From an uncultured Clostridia bacterium (GTDB lineage: Bacteria > Bacillota > Clostridia > Christensenellales > UBA1242), in NCBI GenBank assembly GCA_944341445.1, contig CALVLZ010000013.1, positions 1 through 61,383 on the forward strand: a DNA stretch of 61,383 nt. Direction: 5' to 3'. This document shows, one piece after another, positions 33,755 to 43,089 of this stretch. A program made the position numbers and the translations under genes. Position 1 is the stretch's first letter, and each line of letters opens with the position of its first letter. The notes beneath the pieces were generated by a model, which was given only the letters and a program-made list of their open reading frames with translations, had not been told where the DNA came from and made no database searches.

Positions 33755-33932
33755 AACCTCTTATTAACATAATATTTTTATCATAAAAACATAAAAAAAT
33801 CAAATTTTTATTTTAATTTTAAGCAAGGTTTTTTAATCTAAGCTTAAAAAAATTTAAAATAAAAAATTGAAAAATGTTTTTTATTTCTTAAAATATTTTA
33901 AACATAGTACTATGCAAACATAAAATAAACGT

Positions 33933-34325
33933 TTATTTATAGGTTTTTTTCTTGTTTTTAAAAATAAAACATATTGCAGTTATTAATTGATATACCCCAA
34001 CCACAATTAAAAAAATTGCAAAACAAAATTTAAGTGTTTGAGATTCAAGTTTCATTGCAAAAATTGCAGACAAAACAGAACTTATAACCCCTGATATGAT
34101 AATTGGAATTGCAACTTTATATTTTAACAATTTGTTTTTTATATGAACTATTAACGAAGCAATTGCGCCCGGTATAAACACTAACAGATTAATGCTTTGT
34201 GCAATTTTCTGATCAAAACCAAATATTAATGTTAAAACAGGAATTAGCAAAGTTCCTCCGCCCATTCCCATTCCAGCAATAATTCCACTTATTAAACCTG
34301 TTAATATAAGCCAAAAATAAAACAT
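33933..34325 (-). CDS. TauE/SafE family half-permease, second copy
   Basis: 130 residues with four hydrophobic helices and the GMGMGGGTLLIPVLTLIFG motif of the sulfite-exporter TauE/SafE family. Full-length family members have about 250 residues and eight helices formed by an internal duplication; here each half is a separate gene and both carry the glycine motif. They would need to pair in the membrane. It begins 7 bases after the upstream half gene stops. Substrate is unknown; family members carry small organosulfur or carboxylate anions. Confidence 0.8.
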   Translation of the reverse strand: MFYFWLILTGLISGIIAGMGMGGGTLLIPVLTLIFGFDQKIAQSINLLVFIPGAIASLIVHIKNKLLKYKVAIPIIISGVISSVLSAIFAMKLESQTLKFCFAIFLIVVGVYQLITAICFIFKNKKKTYK

Positions 34326-34332
34326 ATATCAC

Positions 34333-34821
34333 CTAAATTAAAATTCTAATTCCGCAAAATATTATTATTCCACTAAAAACTATTCTTAAAAAAATATTGT
34401 TTATTTTTTTTAAAATAAGTGCTCCAAGCACTCCACCAACAACAAAGCCTAAAGAAATTAATCCAACATTTCCCCATTCTAATTTGTTTTTTAAAGCATA
34501 CACAATAACACTTGCAATACTTAAAGGCATCATAATTAAAATTGCTGTTGCGTGAGCAAATTTTTCTTTTAATTTAAAAACACTGCTTAATATTGGAACA
34601 CAAAGCATTCCGCCTCCGCCACCCCAAAAACCATTAATAAAGCCAATAAAAATGCCTGAAATTATTGCTAGTAATAAATTTATTTTTTTGTGTTTTGTTT
34701 TTGATTTTAAGATATTTTTATTCTTTAAAAAACCAGCATTTAATATAGGTTTTTTAACAAAGTTTTTTTTAATCACATTTTCGCTAAAAAAATAATATTT
34801 TTTGCACTTATTCATAAACAC
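34333..34821 (-). CDS. TauE/SafE family half-permease, first copy
   Basis: 162 residues. An unusual basic N-terminal extension (about 45 residues, Lys/Asn-rich) precedes four helices starting INLLLAIISGIFIGFINGFWGGGGGMLCVPIL, which includes the family's glycine motif. It is the upstream half of the split permease pair, co-directional and 7 bases apart. The extension may be cytosolic. Upstream at 34822-35008 is a divergent regulatory region shared with the giant surface protein gene. Confidence 0.8.
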   Translation of the reverse strand: MFMNKCKKYYFFSENVIKKNFVKKPILNAGFLKNKNILKSKTKHKKINLLLAIISGIFIGFINGFWGGGGGMLCVPILSSVFKLKEKFAHATAILIMMPLSIASVIVYALKNKLEWGNVGLISLGFVVGGVLGALILKKINNIFLRIVFSGIIIFCGIRILI

Positions 34822-34943
34822 TTGCCTTTTTGTTATTATTATTTAGATTTTGTCCATAATTAAAAAACTTTATATTTTTATTTGAAAATTTTGTTTTATT
34901 TTTAACAAATATAATTAAAAAATTTTTAATTAGTTTTGTTTAG

Positions 34944-34972
34944 TTGATAAAATGTTAATATTATTATATAAT
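34944..34972 (+). promoter_or_regulatory. Promoter of the giant surface protein gene
   Basis: TTGATA (34944-34949), 17-base spacer, TATAAT (34967-34972) on the plus strand, leaving a leader of about 30 bases with AAGGACGG before the ATG. Confidence 0.8.
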
Positions 34973-35008
34973 TATTTCGTTATAATATAATATATAAGGA
35001 CGGACTTT

Positions 35009-38000
35009 ATGTTGTTTAAAAACAAATTTACTAAAATACTTACTTCTGCTGGTTTAGGATTAACTGTTTTAGCAACTCCTGTTGTTGCTAAAAACGTTTT
35101 ATCAAATAATAATGCTGCTAACGCATATTACGTAAACAACACATTAGATAGCCTAATTGGCAACGCTGACTTTTCATCTTCTAGCTCAAGCACAACTCCT
35201 GCTTCTCCTAGTAGTTGGACAGAATTAAACCCAACAAACACAAGCAATGTTAAAGCAGGTGTTATCAACACATATAGCACTGTTTATGCAGATAAAAAGG
35301 CAGATTACGGTTTAGAAAATATTGAAAATCCTAAATATCCTAGTGGAGAAATACCATCTGGAGAAAGTGACCCTCTTTATAAAAACTTAATGATTAACAA
35401 TACTTCAGATAAAGCTGTTAGATTTGGATATGAATCTTCTAGTTTCACATTGGAAGCAAATTCTTACTACTCTATTCATGTTCAAATAAAAACTATTGCA
35501 ACTAAAGATAGTTCTGATAAAGCAAGTGCATCTATATACTTAACAGGTTTAAAAGATGAAAATATAAGTGCAAAAATTGAAACTTTTGAAACATCTGCAA
35601 ACGAGTTTGAAGAATATGTTATTTATGTTTCCACACATGCCCTACAATCTGAAAGCGTAACTTTACAAATTTGGCTTGGTGGAAATCAAATTGGTATGGA
35701 AAGTTTAGGTGCTTTGTTTGTTAACTCAGTAAGCATTAAAAAATACGACCAACAATCTTTCCATAACAGAACTTATAATTTAACTGCAAACTCTCCTGCA
35801 AAAGATAAAGAGTTGTATATTAACTTAAATTCTGGCACATTAAATTATGCGCCTGTTGAAAATGCAGATTTTCAACAACAATCAAGCACAAATTCTATTA
35901 GCGGATGGCAATTTTTAACATCAACAAATTTTGACGACGAACAAATTGCCAAAATTGTTAAAGTTGGAAAAAACTACACTAATCCACTATCTGATAAAAA
36001 CATAACAAATCCAGGTTCTTGTGGTAGTATTTTGGAAGATAACACAATAACTGAAATTGATGATAGTGCTTTGTTTATGTATAACAAAAATGAAACTAGT
36101 CAAGGAATTAAAAGTTCAAGTTTCACTATTAAACAACATGCATTATACAAATTAAGTGTTATGGCAAAAAGCGATTGCGGAATTGGAAATGGTGCAACAA
36201 TAAAGGTTGTTGAAGATGTTAATGATAGCAGCACAACAACAGCTCAATCTGCATCTTTAACAACTGCAACATCTGTTACTCAAAATGAATACACAAATGG
36301 TTGGACAGAATATAGTTTTTATATTGAAGGAAATGCATTAAAAGATACAAATGCTCATATTGAAGTTTGGCTTGGAACACAAGATACATCAACAAACGGA
36401 TATGTTTTTGTTGATAGCATTAAATTAATGAATGTTACACGTTCTGAATTCACAAACGGAAGCACTGCTTCAAACAGCACTACACTAGATTTAAACTTAG
36501 GCTCAAAAGAAAATGATGGCTTATTAATAAGCAATGGTAATTTTAACATAACAGACAACGAAGAAGACACTTTAAACTACCCTCTTGCCCCTAATAATTG
36601 GACTTTTGTTAATGAAGATGAAGTTGATGAAAAAGAATTGTTTAAAGGAATAATAAACACTTCTAACGAATTTTTCACAGAATATGCATCACAACTTCCT
36701 AAAAACTTAAAAAATCCTGGAGCAATTGAAGGCAATTTATATGGCGATAACAACAACGTTTTAGTTGTTGGTTCAAACAGAATTGCAAACGTTGGTTATA
36801 AAAGCAATGAATTATCACTAGAAGCAAATTCTTACTATAAAGTAACATTTAATATAAACACTCAAATTTCAAAAATTCCAAACACTTTAGGTGGTGCATC
36901 TGTTTCATTACTAGCAGATAGTACTGTTGTTTTTGCACACAATAACATAACAACATCTGGTTGGAAAACATACACTGTTTACATTAAAACAGCATCAGCA
37001 TCTCAAAACATTTCACTACAATTAGGTATTGATAATATTGCAGGTTACGTTTTCTATGATAATGTTAACGCTGTAAAACTTGCAGACACTTTCACTAGTG
37101 ACAACTTTAACGATGTAATTAATAATGCTTCAAACTTAACTCAAGCAGTTGATTTAAGTAAAGATTCATTCGATAGTTATGATGTTTCAGATTCTGGTTT
37201 GTTCGCAGAACCAACTAATTGGACATTTAGCACAGTTGAAGGATTTGCTCCATACAAAAATGGAATATTTAATTTTGAAAGTAACGATATAAAATATGTG
37301 CTTCCTTCCCTATCTGGAACACACAATTCAAAATCTGGAAAGAATGCACTTGTTATATACTCTCAAGATGAAACATATTCAACATACACAAGCAAAACTT
37401 CTTACAAATTAGAAAGTGGAAAATATTATTCAATTTCTGTAAGCATTAAAACTGCAGATATTTACAAAGAAAACCCACAATACGATGATGATGACAATCT
37501 TATTAAATATGGTGCATATTTTGGATTAAGCGGAATAACTGAAAGTTTCACAGGAATTAGTTCAGAATATAACTTTGAAACTGATTACACAACATACACA
37601 TATTACATTAGTCCTTCAAGCGAAATCACAACAAACATTGTTTTAGGATTAGGTAATGCAAACAATCAATGCTCTGGCGCAGTTTTCTTTGATGATGTAG
37701 AGTTTAAAGAAATGGATGAAAGTTCTTATAAAGTTGCAGTTTCTAAATTAACAGGCAGCGAATATAACTATATTAACATAACAAACACAACAACTGATGA
37801 AGAAACAACAGATGATGGTTATGTTAACCCAGAAGTTAACTGGTTAATTATTCCATCTATCATATTATCAATCGCAATTATTATTGCAATTATTGGAACT
37901 GTTTTAAGAAAAATTAATTTCAAACAACATTTAAAAATTAAAACTAAATATGATAGAAGAATCACTCTTGATAAAGATATGGACAGACGTGAACGCATTG

Positions 38001-38638
38001 AATTAAGAAAACAAATAATTTCTGAATTAGAACAAGAATTAAAAAATTCTGATGAAGAACTTGCAAACTTAATTAAAATGTTTGACGAAGAAGAAAAACA
38101 AATTAAAAAAGCAAATAAAGAATTTGTTGAAAACGTTTTAAAAACTAAAGAAAATTTATCAAAAGAAAAAGAAAAAGCAATTGCTGAACATAAAGAGTTA
38201 ATTCAAAATGCATCTGCAACTGAAAAAACAGATAAAGCAGAAAAAGAATTTATTAAAAATGTTGCTAGAATTGAAAAACAACAAAAAATTGAAGATGCAA
38301 AATTAAATCAAAAAGATAAAGCTATGATTAAACTTCAATTAAAACGTAAACAAAACATCGAAATGTACGATGAAAAACGTAAGAACTTGTTAATTGAAAT
38401 TCACAAAATCGAGCAAGAAATTAAAGATATTGAAAATGAAGAAAAAATTATGTGGAGTGAATACTCTAAAGCAAAACAATCTTCAAAGCAAAAAAATAAA
38501 TTAACAAAACAATCTTCAACAAAACCAACTAAAAAAGAAGTTAAAGAAGAGCTTAAAGAAGTAAAAAAAGAAGAAGTTAAAGAAGAAAATAATAATTCTG
38601 AAGAAACTAATTCTAACAATTCTGAAAAATCTGAATAA
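35009..38638 (+). CDS. Giant surface protein: four repeat domains, membrane helix, cytosolic coiled coil
   Basis: 1209 residues. A signal peptide (KILTSAGLGLTVLATPVVA) is followed by about four repeats of roughly 200 residues resembling carbohydrate-binding jelly-roll modules: each starts like NADF or NGNF..W, passes a SFTLEANSYYSI-type strand, then W..Y.VYI and ends GYVFVDSIKL or GAVFFDDVEF. A membrane helix at about 944-968 (VNWLIIPSIILSIAIIIAIIG) separates them from a ~240-residue, highly charged Lys/Glu coiled coil on the cytosolic side, ending in a low-complexity tail. It may link an external ligand or wall polymer to the inside of the cell. No known family; a stand-alone gene with a strong promoter. 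Confidence 0.85.
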   Translation: MLFKNKFTKILTSAGLGLTVLATPVVAKNVLSNNNAANAYYVNNTLDSLIGNADFSSSSSSTTPASPSSWTELNPTNTSNVKAGVINTYSTVYADKKADYGLENIENPKYPSGEIPSGESDPLYKNLMINNTSDKAVRFGYESSSFTLEANSYYSIHVQIKTIATKDSSDKASASIYLTGLKDENISAKIETFETSANEFEEYVIYVSTHALQSESVTLQIWLGGNQIGMESLGALFVNSVSIKKYDQQSFHNRTYNLTANSPAKDKELYINLNSGTLNYAPVENADFQQQSSTNSISGWQFLTSTNFDDEQIAKIVKVGKNYTNPLSDKNITNPGSCGSILEDNTITEIDDSALFMYNKNETSQGIKSSSFTIKQHALYKLSVMAKSDCGIGNGATIKVVEDVNDSSTTTAQSASLTTATSVTQNEYTNGWTEYSFYIEGNALKDTNAHIEVWLGTQDTSTNGYVFVDSIKLMNVTRSEFTNGSTASNSTTLDLNLGSKENDGLLISNGNFNITDNEEDTLNYPLAPNNWTFVNEDEVDEKELFKGIINTSNEFFTEYASQLPKNLKNPGAIEGNLYGDNNNVLVVGSNRIANVGYKSNELSLEANSYYKVTFNINTQISKIPNTLGGASVSLLADSTVVFAHNNITTSGWKTYTVYIKTASASQNISLQLGIDNIAGYVFYDNVNAVKLADTFTSDNFNDVINNASNLTQAVDLSKDSFDSYDVSDSGLFAEPTNWTFSTVEGFAPYKNGIFNFESNDIKYVLPSLSGTHNSKSGKNALVIYSQDETYSTYTSKTSYKLESGKYYSISVSIKTADIYKENPQYDDDDNLIKYGAYFGLSGITESFTGISSEYNFETDYTTYTYYISPSSEITTNIVLGLGNANNQCSGAVFFDDVEFKEMDESSYKVAVSKLTGSEYNYINITNTTTDEETTDDGYVNPEVNWLIIPSIILSIAIIIAIIGTVLRKINFKQHLKIKTKYDRRITLDKDMDRRERIELRKQIISELEQELKNSDEELANLIKMFDEEEKQIKKANKEFVENVLKTKENLSKEKEKAIAEHKELIQNASATEKTDKAEKEFIKNVARIEKQQKIEDAKLNQKDKAMIKLQLKRKQNIEMYDEKRKNLLIEIHKIEQEIKDIENEEKIMWSEYSKAKQSSKQKNKLTKQSSTKPTKKEVKEELKEVKKEEVKEENNNSEETNSNNSEKSE

Positions 38639-38644
38639 TAAAAT

Positions 38645-38676
38645 AAAAAACCTTAAAGAATTCTTTAAGGTTTTTT
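38645..38676. terminator. Bidirectional terminator
   Basis: A 32-base perfect palindrome, AAAAAACCTTAAAGAA followed by its reverse complement, between the plus gene ending at 38638 and the minus gene ending at 38679. Confidence 0.92.
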
Positions 38677-38678
38677 AT

Positions 38679-39848
38679 TTATCTTATTTCATTTTTATTA
38701 ACAACTTTATCTTCATTTGTTGCATTTTCTAAATATTTAATAAACACTGCTCTTTTCTTGTGTTGAACGTGTTCAAACTGATCCCATTGATTTTGAACAT
38801 AACAATTCCCTTCAAGTTCTGGATTGCTTTCAGCATATTCCACACCTTCATTAATTAAGTTTTTAATTAATCTATTCATAATAAGTGCGTTAACACCTTT
38901 GTTTCTATATTCATTACTAACCGCAATAAAAACAAGTTCAACAACTTTAGGGTGCTTTAAAGTTTTCAAAAGTTCAAAAATATATTTAGAAATTATCTTT
39001 CCTCTACTCTTTTGCAAAACTTCCATAATATATGGGAATGTTAAACCAAAACCAACAACATCGTCATTTTCATTTAAAATAATGTTCATATATTTATAAT
39101 TAACAAGAAGTTTAAATTGTGCAACAATTTGTTCTTTCATTTTTTTGTTAATTGGAACAACACCATATAATGGTTCATAGGCTTGATTTAACAAATCAAA
39201 TATTTTATCTGAATATTTTTTTATTATTTTTCTAGTGCTTTTTAATTCACACTCATGCAAGTTATACCTTTTGGCAATAACTTTTGCAAGTCTATCTATT
39301 CTTTCAGGAACTTGCTTTGGCATCTTTATTTTATATTCAACCCAGCCAACTTCTTTTTCATAACCCAACTTTTCAATAATTTCTTTGTAATAAGGGAAAT
39401 TATATAATGTTGCAATTGTGTTTCTTTCTTCGAAGCCTTCAACAAGCATACCTTCTTTATCCATATCATTAAAGCCCATTGGACCATGAACGCAAACCAT
39501 ACCCTTGCTTAACGCCCATTCTTCAACAGCATTAAGTAACGCTTTAGCAACTTCTATATCATTAATAAAATCAAATCTGCTAAATCTTGCACGTTTTTCG
39601 TTAACTTTGTTATTGTATACTTTTTGAATTATACCACAGATTCTTCCAACAACCTTATCTTCTTTATATGCAAGAAAGAAAATTATATCACACTCATCAT
39701 AACTTGCATTTTTATTTTTATCAAAATTTGCTAGCTCATCAGAACGAAAACTTGGAACATAATTTTTTTCATTTTTATATAAATCACAAACAAAATCAAC
39801 AAAAATTTTTTGTTGTTTTTTTGTTTTAACTTCAACAATTTTAACCAT
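38679..39848 (-). CDS. GNAT-superfamily acetyltransferase-like protein (two domains)
   Basis: 389 residues. The first half includes FFLAYKEDKVVGRICGIIQ and the second IAVSNEYRNKGVNALIMNRLIKN, the latter resembling the acetyl-CoA-binding motif A (R/Q-x-x-G-x-G/A) of GNAT proteins; the family is related to the YghO-type two-domain acetyltransferases. Substrate unknown. N-terminal VKIVEVKTKKQQKIFVDFVCDLYKNE is typical of this protein family. Monocistronic. Confidence 0.8.
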   Translation of the reverse strand: MVKIVEVKTKKQQKIFVDFVCDLYKNEKNYVPSFRSDELANFDKNKNASYDECDIIFFLAYKEDKVVGRICGIIQKVYNNKVNEKRARFSRFDFINDIEVAKALLNAVEEWALSKGMVCVHGPMGFNDMDKEGMLVEGFEERNTIATLYNFPYYKEIIEKLGYEKEVGWVEYKIKMPKQVPERIDRLAKVIAKRYNLHECELKSTRKIIKKYSDKIFDLLNQAYEPLYGVVPINKKMKEQIVAQFKLLVNYKYMNIILNENDDVVGFGLTFPYIMEVLQKSRGKIISKYIFELLKTLKHPKVVELVFIAVSNEYRNKGVNALIMNRLIKNLINEGVEYAESNPELEGNCYVQNQWDQFEHVQHKKRAVFIKYLENATNEDKVVNKNEIR

Positions 39849-39934
39849 GCTTAAAAACTCTCTTTATATATTTTTTACTAGAAGTAGTTTAAAATATATG
39901 TAGAAAATTGTCAAATATTTACCTGTTATTAACT

Positions 39935-40240
39935 TTAATAAAACAATTTTTGCCCAATAAACAATTTAGTGCTTTTTAAGTTATTCATTTGCTTTAATGT
40001 TTTAATATCAACATTTAAATATTCCGCCACTTTAAACAAATTATCTAACGGTTTTGCATAGTACACTTTTTTAGCATTTTTATTAATAATAACAACATCA
40101 CCTTCTTCCAAAATTTCAGATGTTACAACAACGCAAGATGCATCAACGTTAAACTTTTCACAAATTTCAGTTATATCTTCTCCACTTTTTGGATAATAAA
40201 CAAAATTATCTGCTTGTTTAACACTTTTAATATCTAACAT
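39935..40240 (-). CDS. Small LysM-domain protein
   Basis: 101 residues with a LysM at the C terminus (VYYAKPLDNLFKVAEYLNVDIKTLKQMNN) and a weaker LysM-like unit at the N terminus (YPKSGEDITEICEKFNVDAS). LysM binds N-acetylglucosamine polymers such as peptidoglycan or spore cortex. There is no signal peptide, suggesting cytosolic or mother-cell use, as in spore-coat LysM proteins such as SafA or SpoVID. Divergent from the SpoVB-like gene. Confidence 0.8.
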   Translation of the reverse strand: MLDIKSVKQADNFVYYPKSGEDITEICEKFNVDASCVVVTSEILEEGDVVIINKNAKKVYYAKPLDNLFKVAEYLNVDIKTLKQMNNLKSTKLFIGQKLFY

Positions 40241-40379
40241 TTTTTAAATCCTTTTAATTATTTTTATATTTTTATATTTTTATTAAAAATAAAAATTTTT
40301 TATTCATTTTTATTAAAAAACTATTCTTAAATTATTTTTTAATTAATAAATTTATAATGGACAAGTTTGTTAAAAGGAT

Positions 40380-41909
40380 GTGATTTTTATTAAAGGTTTA
40401 TTTAAGTCTGTTGTTATTATTACACTATTTTCAACACTATCAAGATTTTTGGGTTTTATTTTTAGAATATTTTTATCAAGAGCATTAACTCCAACAATGC
40501 TTGGGATTTACACAATAACCATATCTGTTTTTATGGTTTTTTTAACAGCCATAACAAGCGGTTTGCCATTAACAATTTCAAAAATTACTGCAAGGAATAT
40601 GGTTGATAAAAACACTAAAAACACAAATAAATCAATAAGTGCTGGCGTTATTTTAAGTTTTTTGTTTGCAACACTTATTGTAATTTTAATTTTATTATTT
40701 AAAAATTTATTTAATTTTATTTTTTCAAATGAATTATCTTATATTCTTTTATTACTAACAATTCCTGCATTATTTTTTACAGCAATTCACACCCCAATTC
40801 ACGGATATTTATGGGGAAAAGAAAATTATTTTGCTGTTAGTTTTATTGAATTTATTGAACAAGTTGTTAGAATTGTAACTTGTTTTATTGCTTTTTTAGT
40901 ATTTAGTGGAATAAATCAAATATATCCAATTATAATTTCCCTTTCAATTTCTTGTTTGGTTAGCACAATAATATACATATTTTACTTTATAAAATCTAAA
41001 GGCAAATTTGAAAAACCAACAAAGTTTGAATTTTCCGAAATATTTAAAAGCTCCGCACCAATAACTTCAGTTAGAATTGCAACATCAATCATACAACCAA
41101 TAATTTCTGTTTTGTTACCTTTGCGTTTAGTTTTGTATGGTTTCACAAAAGAACAAGCACTAGCAACTTTAGGTATTGCAATGGGAATGACAATCCCAAT
41201 TTTAACAATACCATCAACAATTATTGGATCTCTAGCTATGGCACTAATACCACAACTAACAACTTTGCATAAAGAAAATCAAAACACTAAACTTAAAAAT
41301 AAAATAAACTTTGCAATACAATTTTCTTTAATTTGCAGTTGTTTGGTTATTCCAATATTCTATTCTTTAGCAGAGCCAATATGCATATTCTTGTTTAACA
41401 ACTTAGATGCTGGAATTTATTTAAAAGCAAGCTGTTTTTTATTAATTCCTATGAACTTATCTCATATAACAACATCAATTTTAAATAGTTTAAACAAAGA
41501 GGTTAAAACTTTTAAATACAGCATTATTGGTTGCGTTTTCTTATTACTTTGCATATGGTTTTTGCCAAAATATGTTGGAGTTTATTCATTAATTTATGGT
41601 TTAGGATTAAATATGATTATTGTTTCAATTTTAAATATCTATAAAATAAATAAAACAATTAATCAAAACAAAACGCATGTTAAAAGCATACTATTGCTTT
41701 TGTTAATTAATATTCCTTTAATTTTATTAACAAGCTGGGTTTACAACTTATCAAGTTTTATATTCCCAAGTTTTATTGCCATTATAATTGCGTGCATAGT
41801 TGAAGTTATTTTTTATGTGTTACTTTGTAATATTTGCAATATAATTCAGTTAAGTTATATTAAAAACTATGTTATTAACTTAAAAAATAAAAAAACTTTA
41901 AAATCTTAG
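40380..41909 (+). CDS. SpoVB-like flippase of the MATE/MOP superfamily
   Basis: About 509 residues with roughly 14 membrane helices. The N terminus (TLFSTLSRFLGFIFRIFLSRALTP and LTAITSGLPLTISKITA) matches SpoVB, a sporulation-linked flippase for peptidoglycan or polysaccharide lipids; MurJ belongs to the same superfamily. The start is uncertain: GTG 40380 is within 3 bases of the AGGA ribosome core, whereas an ATT codon at 40389 has ideal spacing from AAGGATGTGAT. It is followed 18 bases later by the DUF421 gene. Confidence 0.85.
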   Translation: MIFIKGLFKSVVIITLFSTLSRFLGFIFRIFLSRALTPTMLGIYTITISVFMVFLTAITSGLPLTISKITARNMVDKNTKNTNKSISAGVILSFLFATLIVILILLFKNLFNFIFSNELSYILLLLTIPALFFTAIHTPIHGYLWGKENYFAVSFIEFIEQVVRIVTCFIAFLVFSGINQIYPIIISLSISCLVSTIIYIFYFIKSKGKFEKPTKFEFSEIFKSSAPITSVRIATSIIQPIISVLLPLRLVLYGFTKEQALATLGIAMGMTIPILTIPSTIIGSLAMALIPQLTTLHKENQNTKLKNKINFAIQFSLICSCLVIPIFYSLAEPICIFLFNNLDAGIYLKASCFLLIPMNLSHITTSILNSLNKEVKTFKYSIIGCVFLLLCIWFLPKYVGVYSLIYGLGLNMIIVSILNIYKINKTINQNKTHVKSILLLLLINIPLILLTSWVYNLSSFIFPSFIAIIIACIVEVIFYVLLCNICNIIQLSYIKNYVINLKNKKTLKS

Positions 41910-41927
41910 TATTAAAATTAAAATAAA

Positions 41928-42665
41928 ATGGCATACTTTAGTATGTCATTTACTTTAATTTTTAGAAGTGTATCTATATATTTTTTAGTGTTATTTTTGC
42001 TAAGACTAATGGGCAAAAGGCAAATCGGAGAAATGCAACCATTTGAATTAGTTATAACGCTTATTTTTGCAGACCTTGCAACAATACCTATGGCAGATTC
42101 TTCTCTTCCCCTAATTCACGGCATAATTCCAATTTTAACTCTTTCAATTCTACACTATATTCTTTCTTTATTACTTAGAAAGTTTAATGCTATGAGAAGC
42201 ATAATAAACGGAAAACCAATAATTTTAATTAGTCCAAATGGAATAGATTTTGAAGCATTGCAAAAATTAGATATGAACTATAATGATTTGCAAGAATTAA
42301 TGAGAGGTTGCGGATATTTTAATTTTGATGAAATTCTTTATGCAATTATGCAAACAAATGGTTCTTTAACAGTTTTACCACGTGCAACTTATGCCCCAGC
42401 AACACCAAATGATTTAAATATTAAAGTTCCAGAAGTAAGTTTGCCTATTATAATTTTAGCAAAAGGAAAATTCAATAATGAAAATTTAAAAATCGCAAAG
42501 CTTGAAAAAAATTTTATTATTAATGAATTAAAAAAAGAAAACATAACAGATTTAAACACCATTGCCTTAATAACAATAAACACAAAAGGCAAAATGTATA
42601 TTCAACCTAAAAAAGGTGAATTTATTCTAAAAGAAATTGATTATAATGGGGATGGAAACTGGTGA
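41928..42665 (+). CDS. DUF421 (YetF/YcaP-like) membrane protein
   Basis: 245 residues. Three membrane helices at the N terminus, then a soluble two-lobed domain (PLIHGIIPIL, MRSIINGKPIILI, LRLMGKRQIGEMQPFELVI). The YetF family is linked to spore or envelope functions but has no defined biochemistry. Translation is unusual: there is no ribosome site, and a hairpin (11 bp, AAATGGCATAC/GTATGTCATTT) covers the first ATG. A second ATG at 41943 lies within it. The gene overlaps the DUF4363 gene by GTGA. Confidence 0.88.
   Translation: MAYFSMSFTLIFRSVSIYFLVLFLLRLMGKRQIGEMQPFELVITLIFADLATIPMADSSLPLIHGIIPILTLSILHYILSLLLRKFNAMRSIINGKPIILISPNGIDFEALQKLDMNYNDLQELMRGCGYFNFDEILYAIMQTNGSLTVLPRATYAPATPNDLNIKVPEVSLPIIILAKGKFNNENLKIAKLEKNFIINELKKENITDLNTIALITINTKGKMYIQPKKGEFILKEIDYNGDGNW
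41935..41960 (+). promoter_or_regulatory. Hairpin over the DUF421 start region
   Basis: An 11-bp stem (with one G-U pair) around loop TTTA overlaps the first codons. It might act as attenuator, terminator of the SpoVB-like gene, or translational block relieved by coupling. Confidence 0.35.
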
Positions 42666-43048
42666 AAAAAGCTATTACTGTATCAATATTAGGTGCAATT
42701 TTACTTGCAATATCTATTTATGAAATTATTGCCGTTAATAATTTTATTAAAGATTTTGAAAATACTGCAATTGAAATTTATGAAATCTTAGAAAATAATA
42801 AAGATAATATAAATGATTATTTTACTTTTGTAAATAATAAAAAAGAAAAATGGAACAAACAAGAGAAATCATTATGCTTAATGTTTAGTTATAGAGATTT
42901 AACAACCATTAACGACTGTTTTTCAAGGCTTGTTGCATATGTTAAAAATAATGATTATGATAACGCTTGTGCCGAAGCAGAACTATTATTGTCGTATTCT
43001 GAATATAACAAAGAAATTATGCAATTAAGTTTTCAAAACCTATTTTAA
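42662..43048 (+). CDS. DUF4363 family membrane-anchored protein
   Basis: 128 residues. Starts at a GTG that overlaps the DUF421 stop (GTGA), with an N-terminal membrane helix (AITVSILGAILLAISIYEIIAV) and a helical soluble remainder containing CFSRLVAYVKNNDYDNACAEAELLLSY, the DUF4363 type. DUF421 and DUF4363 are often neighbours in clostridia, so they probably function together. Role unknown. Confidence 0.8.
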   Translation: MKKAITVSILGAILLAISIYEIIAVNNFIKDFENTAIEIYEILENNKDNINDYFTFVNNKKEKWNKQEKSLCLMFSYRDLTTINDCFSRLVAYVKNNDYDNACAEAELLLSYSEYNKEIMQLSFQNLF

Positions 43049-43054
43049 TGATTA

Positions 43055-43083
43055 TTGAAATAATTATTATTTTGTGATATAAT
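43055..43083 (+). promoter_or_regulatory. Promoter with -10 box 6 bases from a start codon
   Basis: TTGAAA (43055-43060), 17-base spacer, TATAAT (43078-43083). The ATG at 43090 is only six bases beyond the -10 box, so transcription would start at or next to the A of the ATG, predicting a leaderless mRNA. Confidence 0.7.
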
Positions 43084-43089
43084 TCAATT

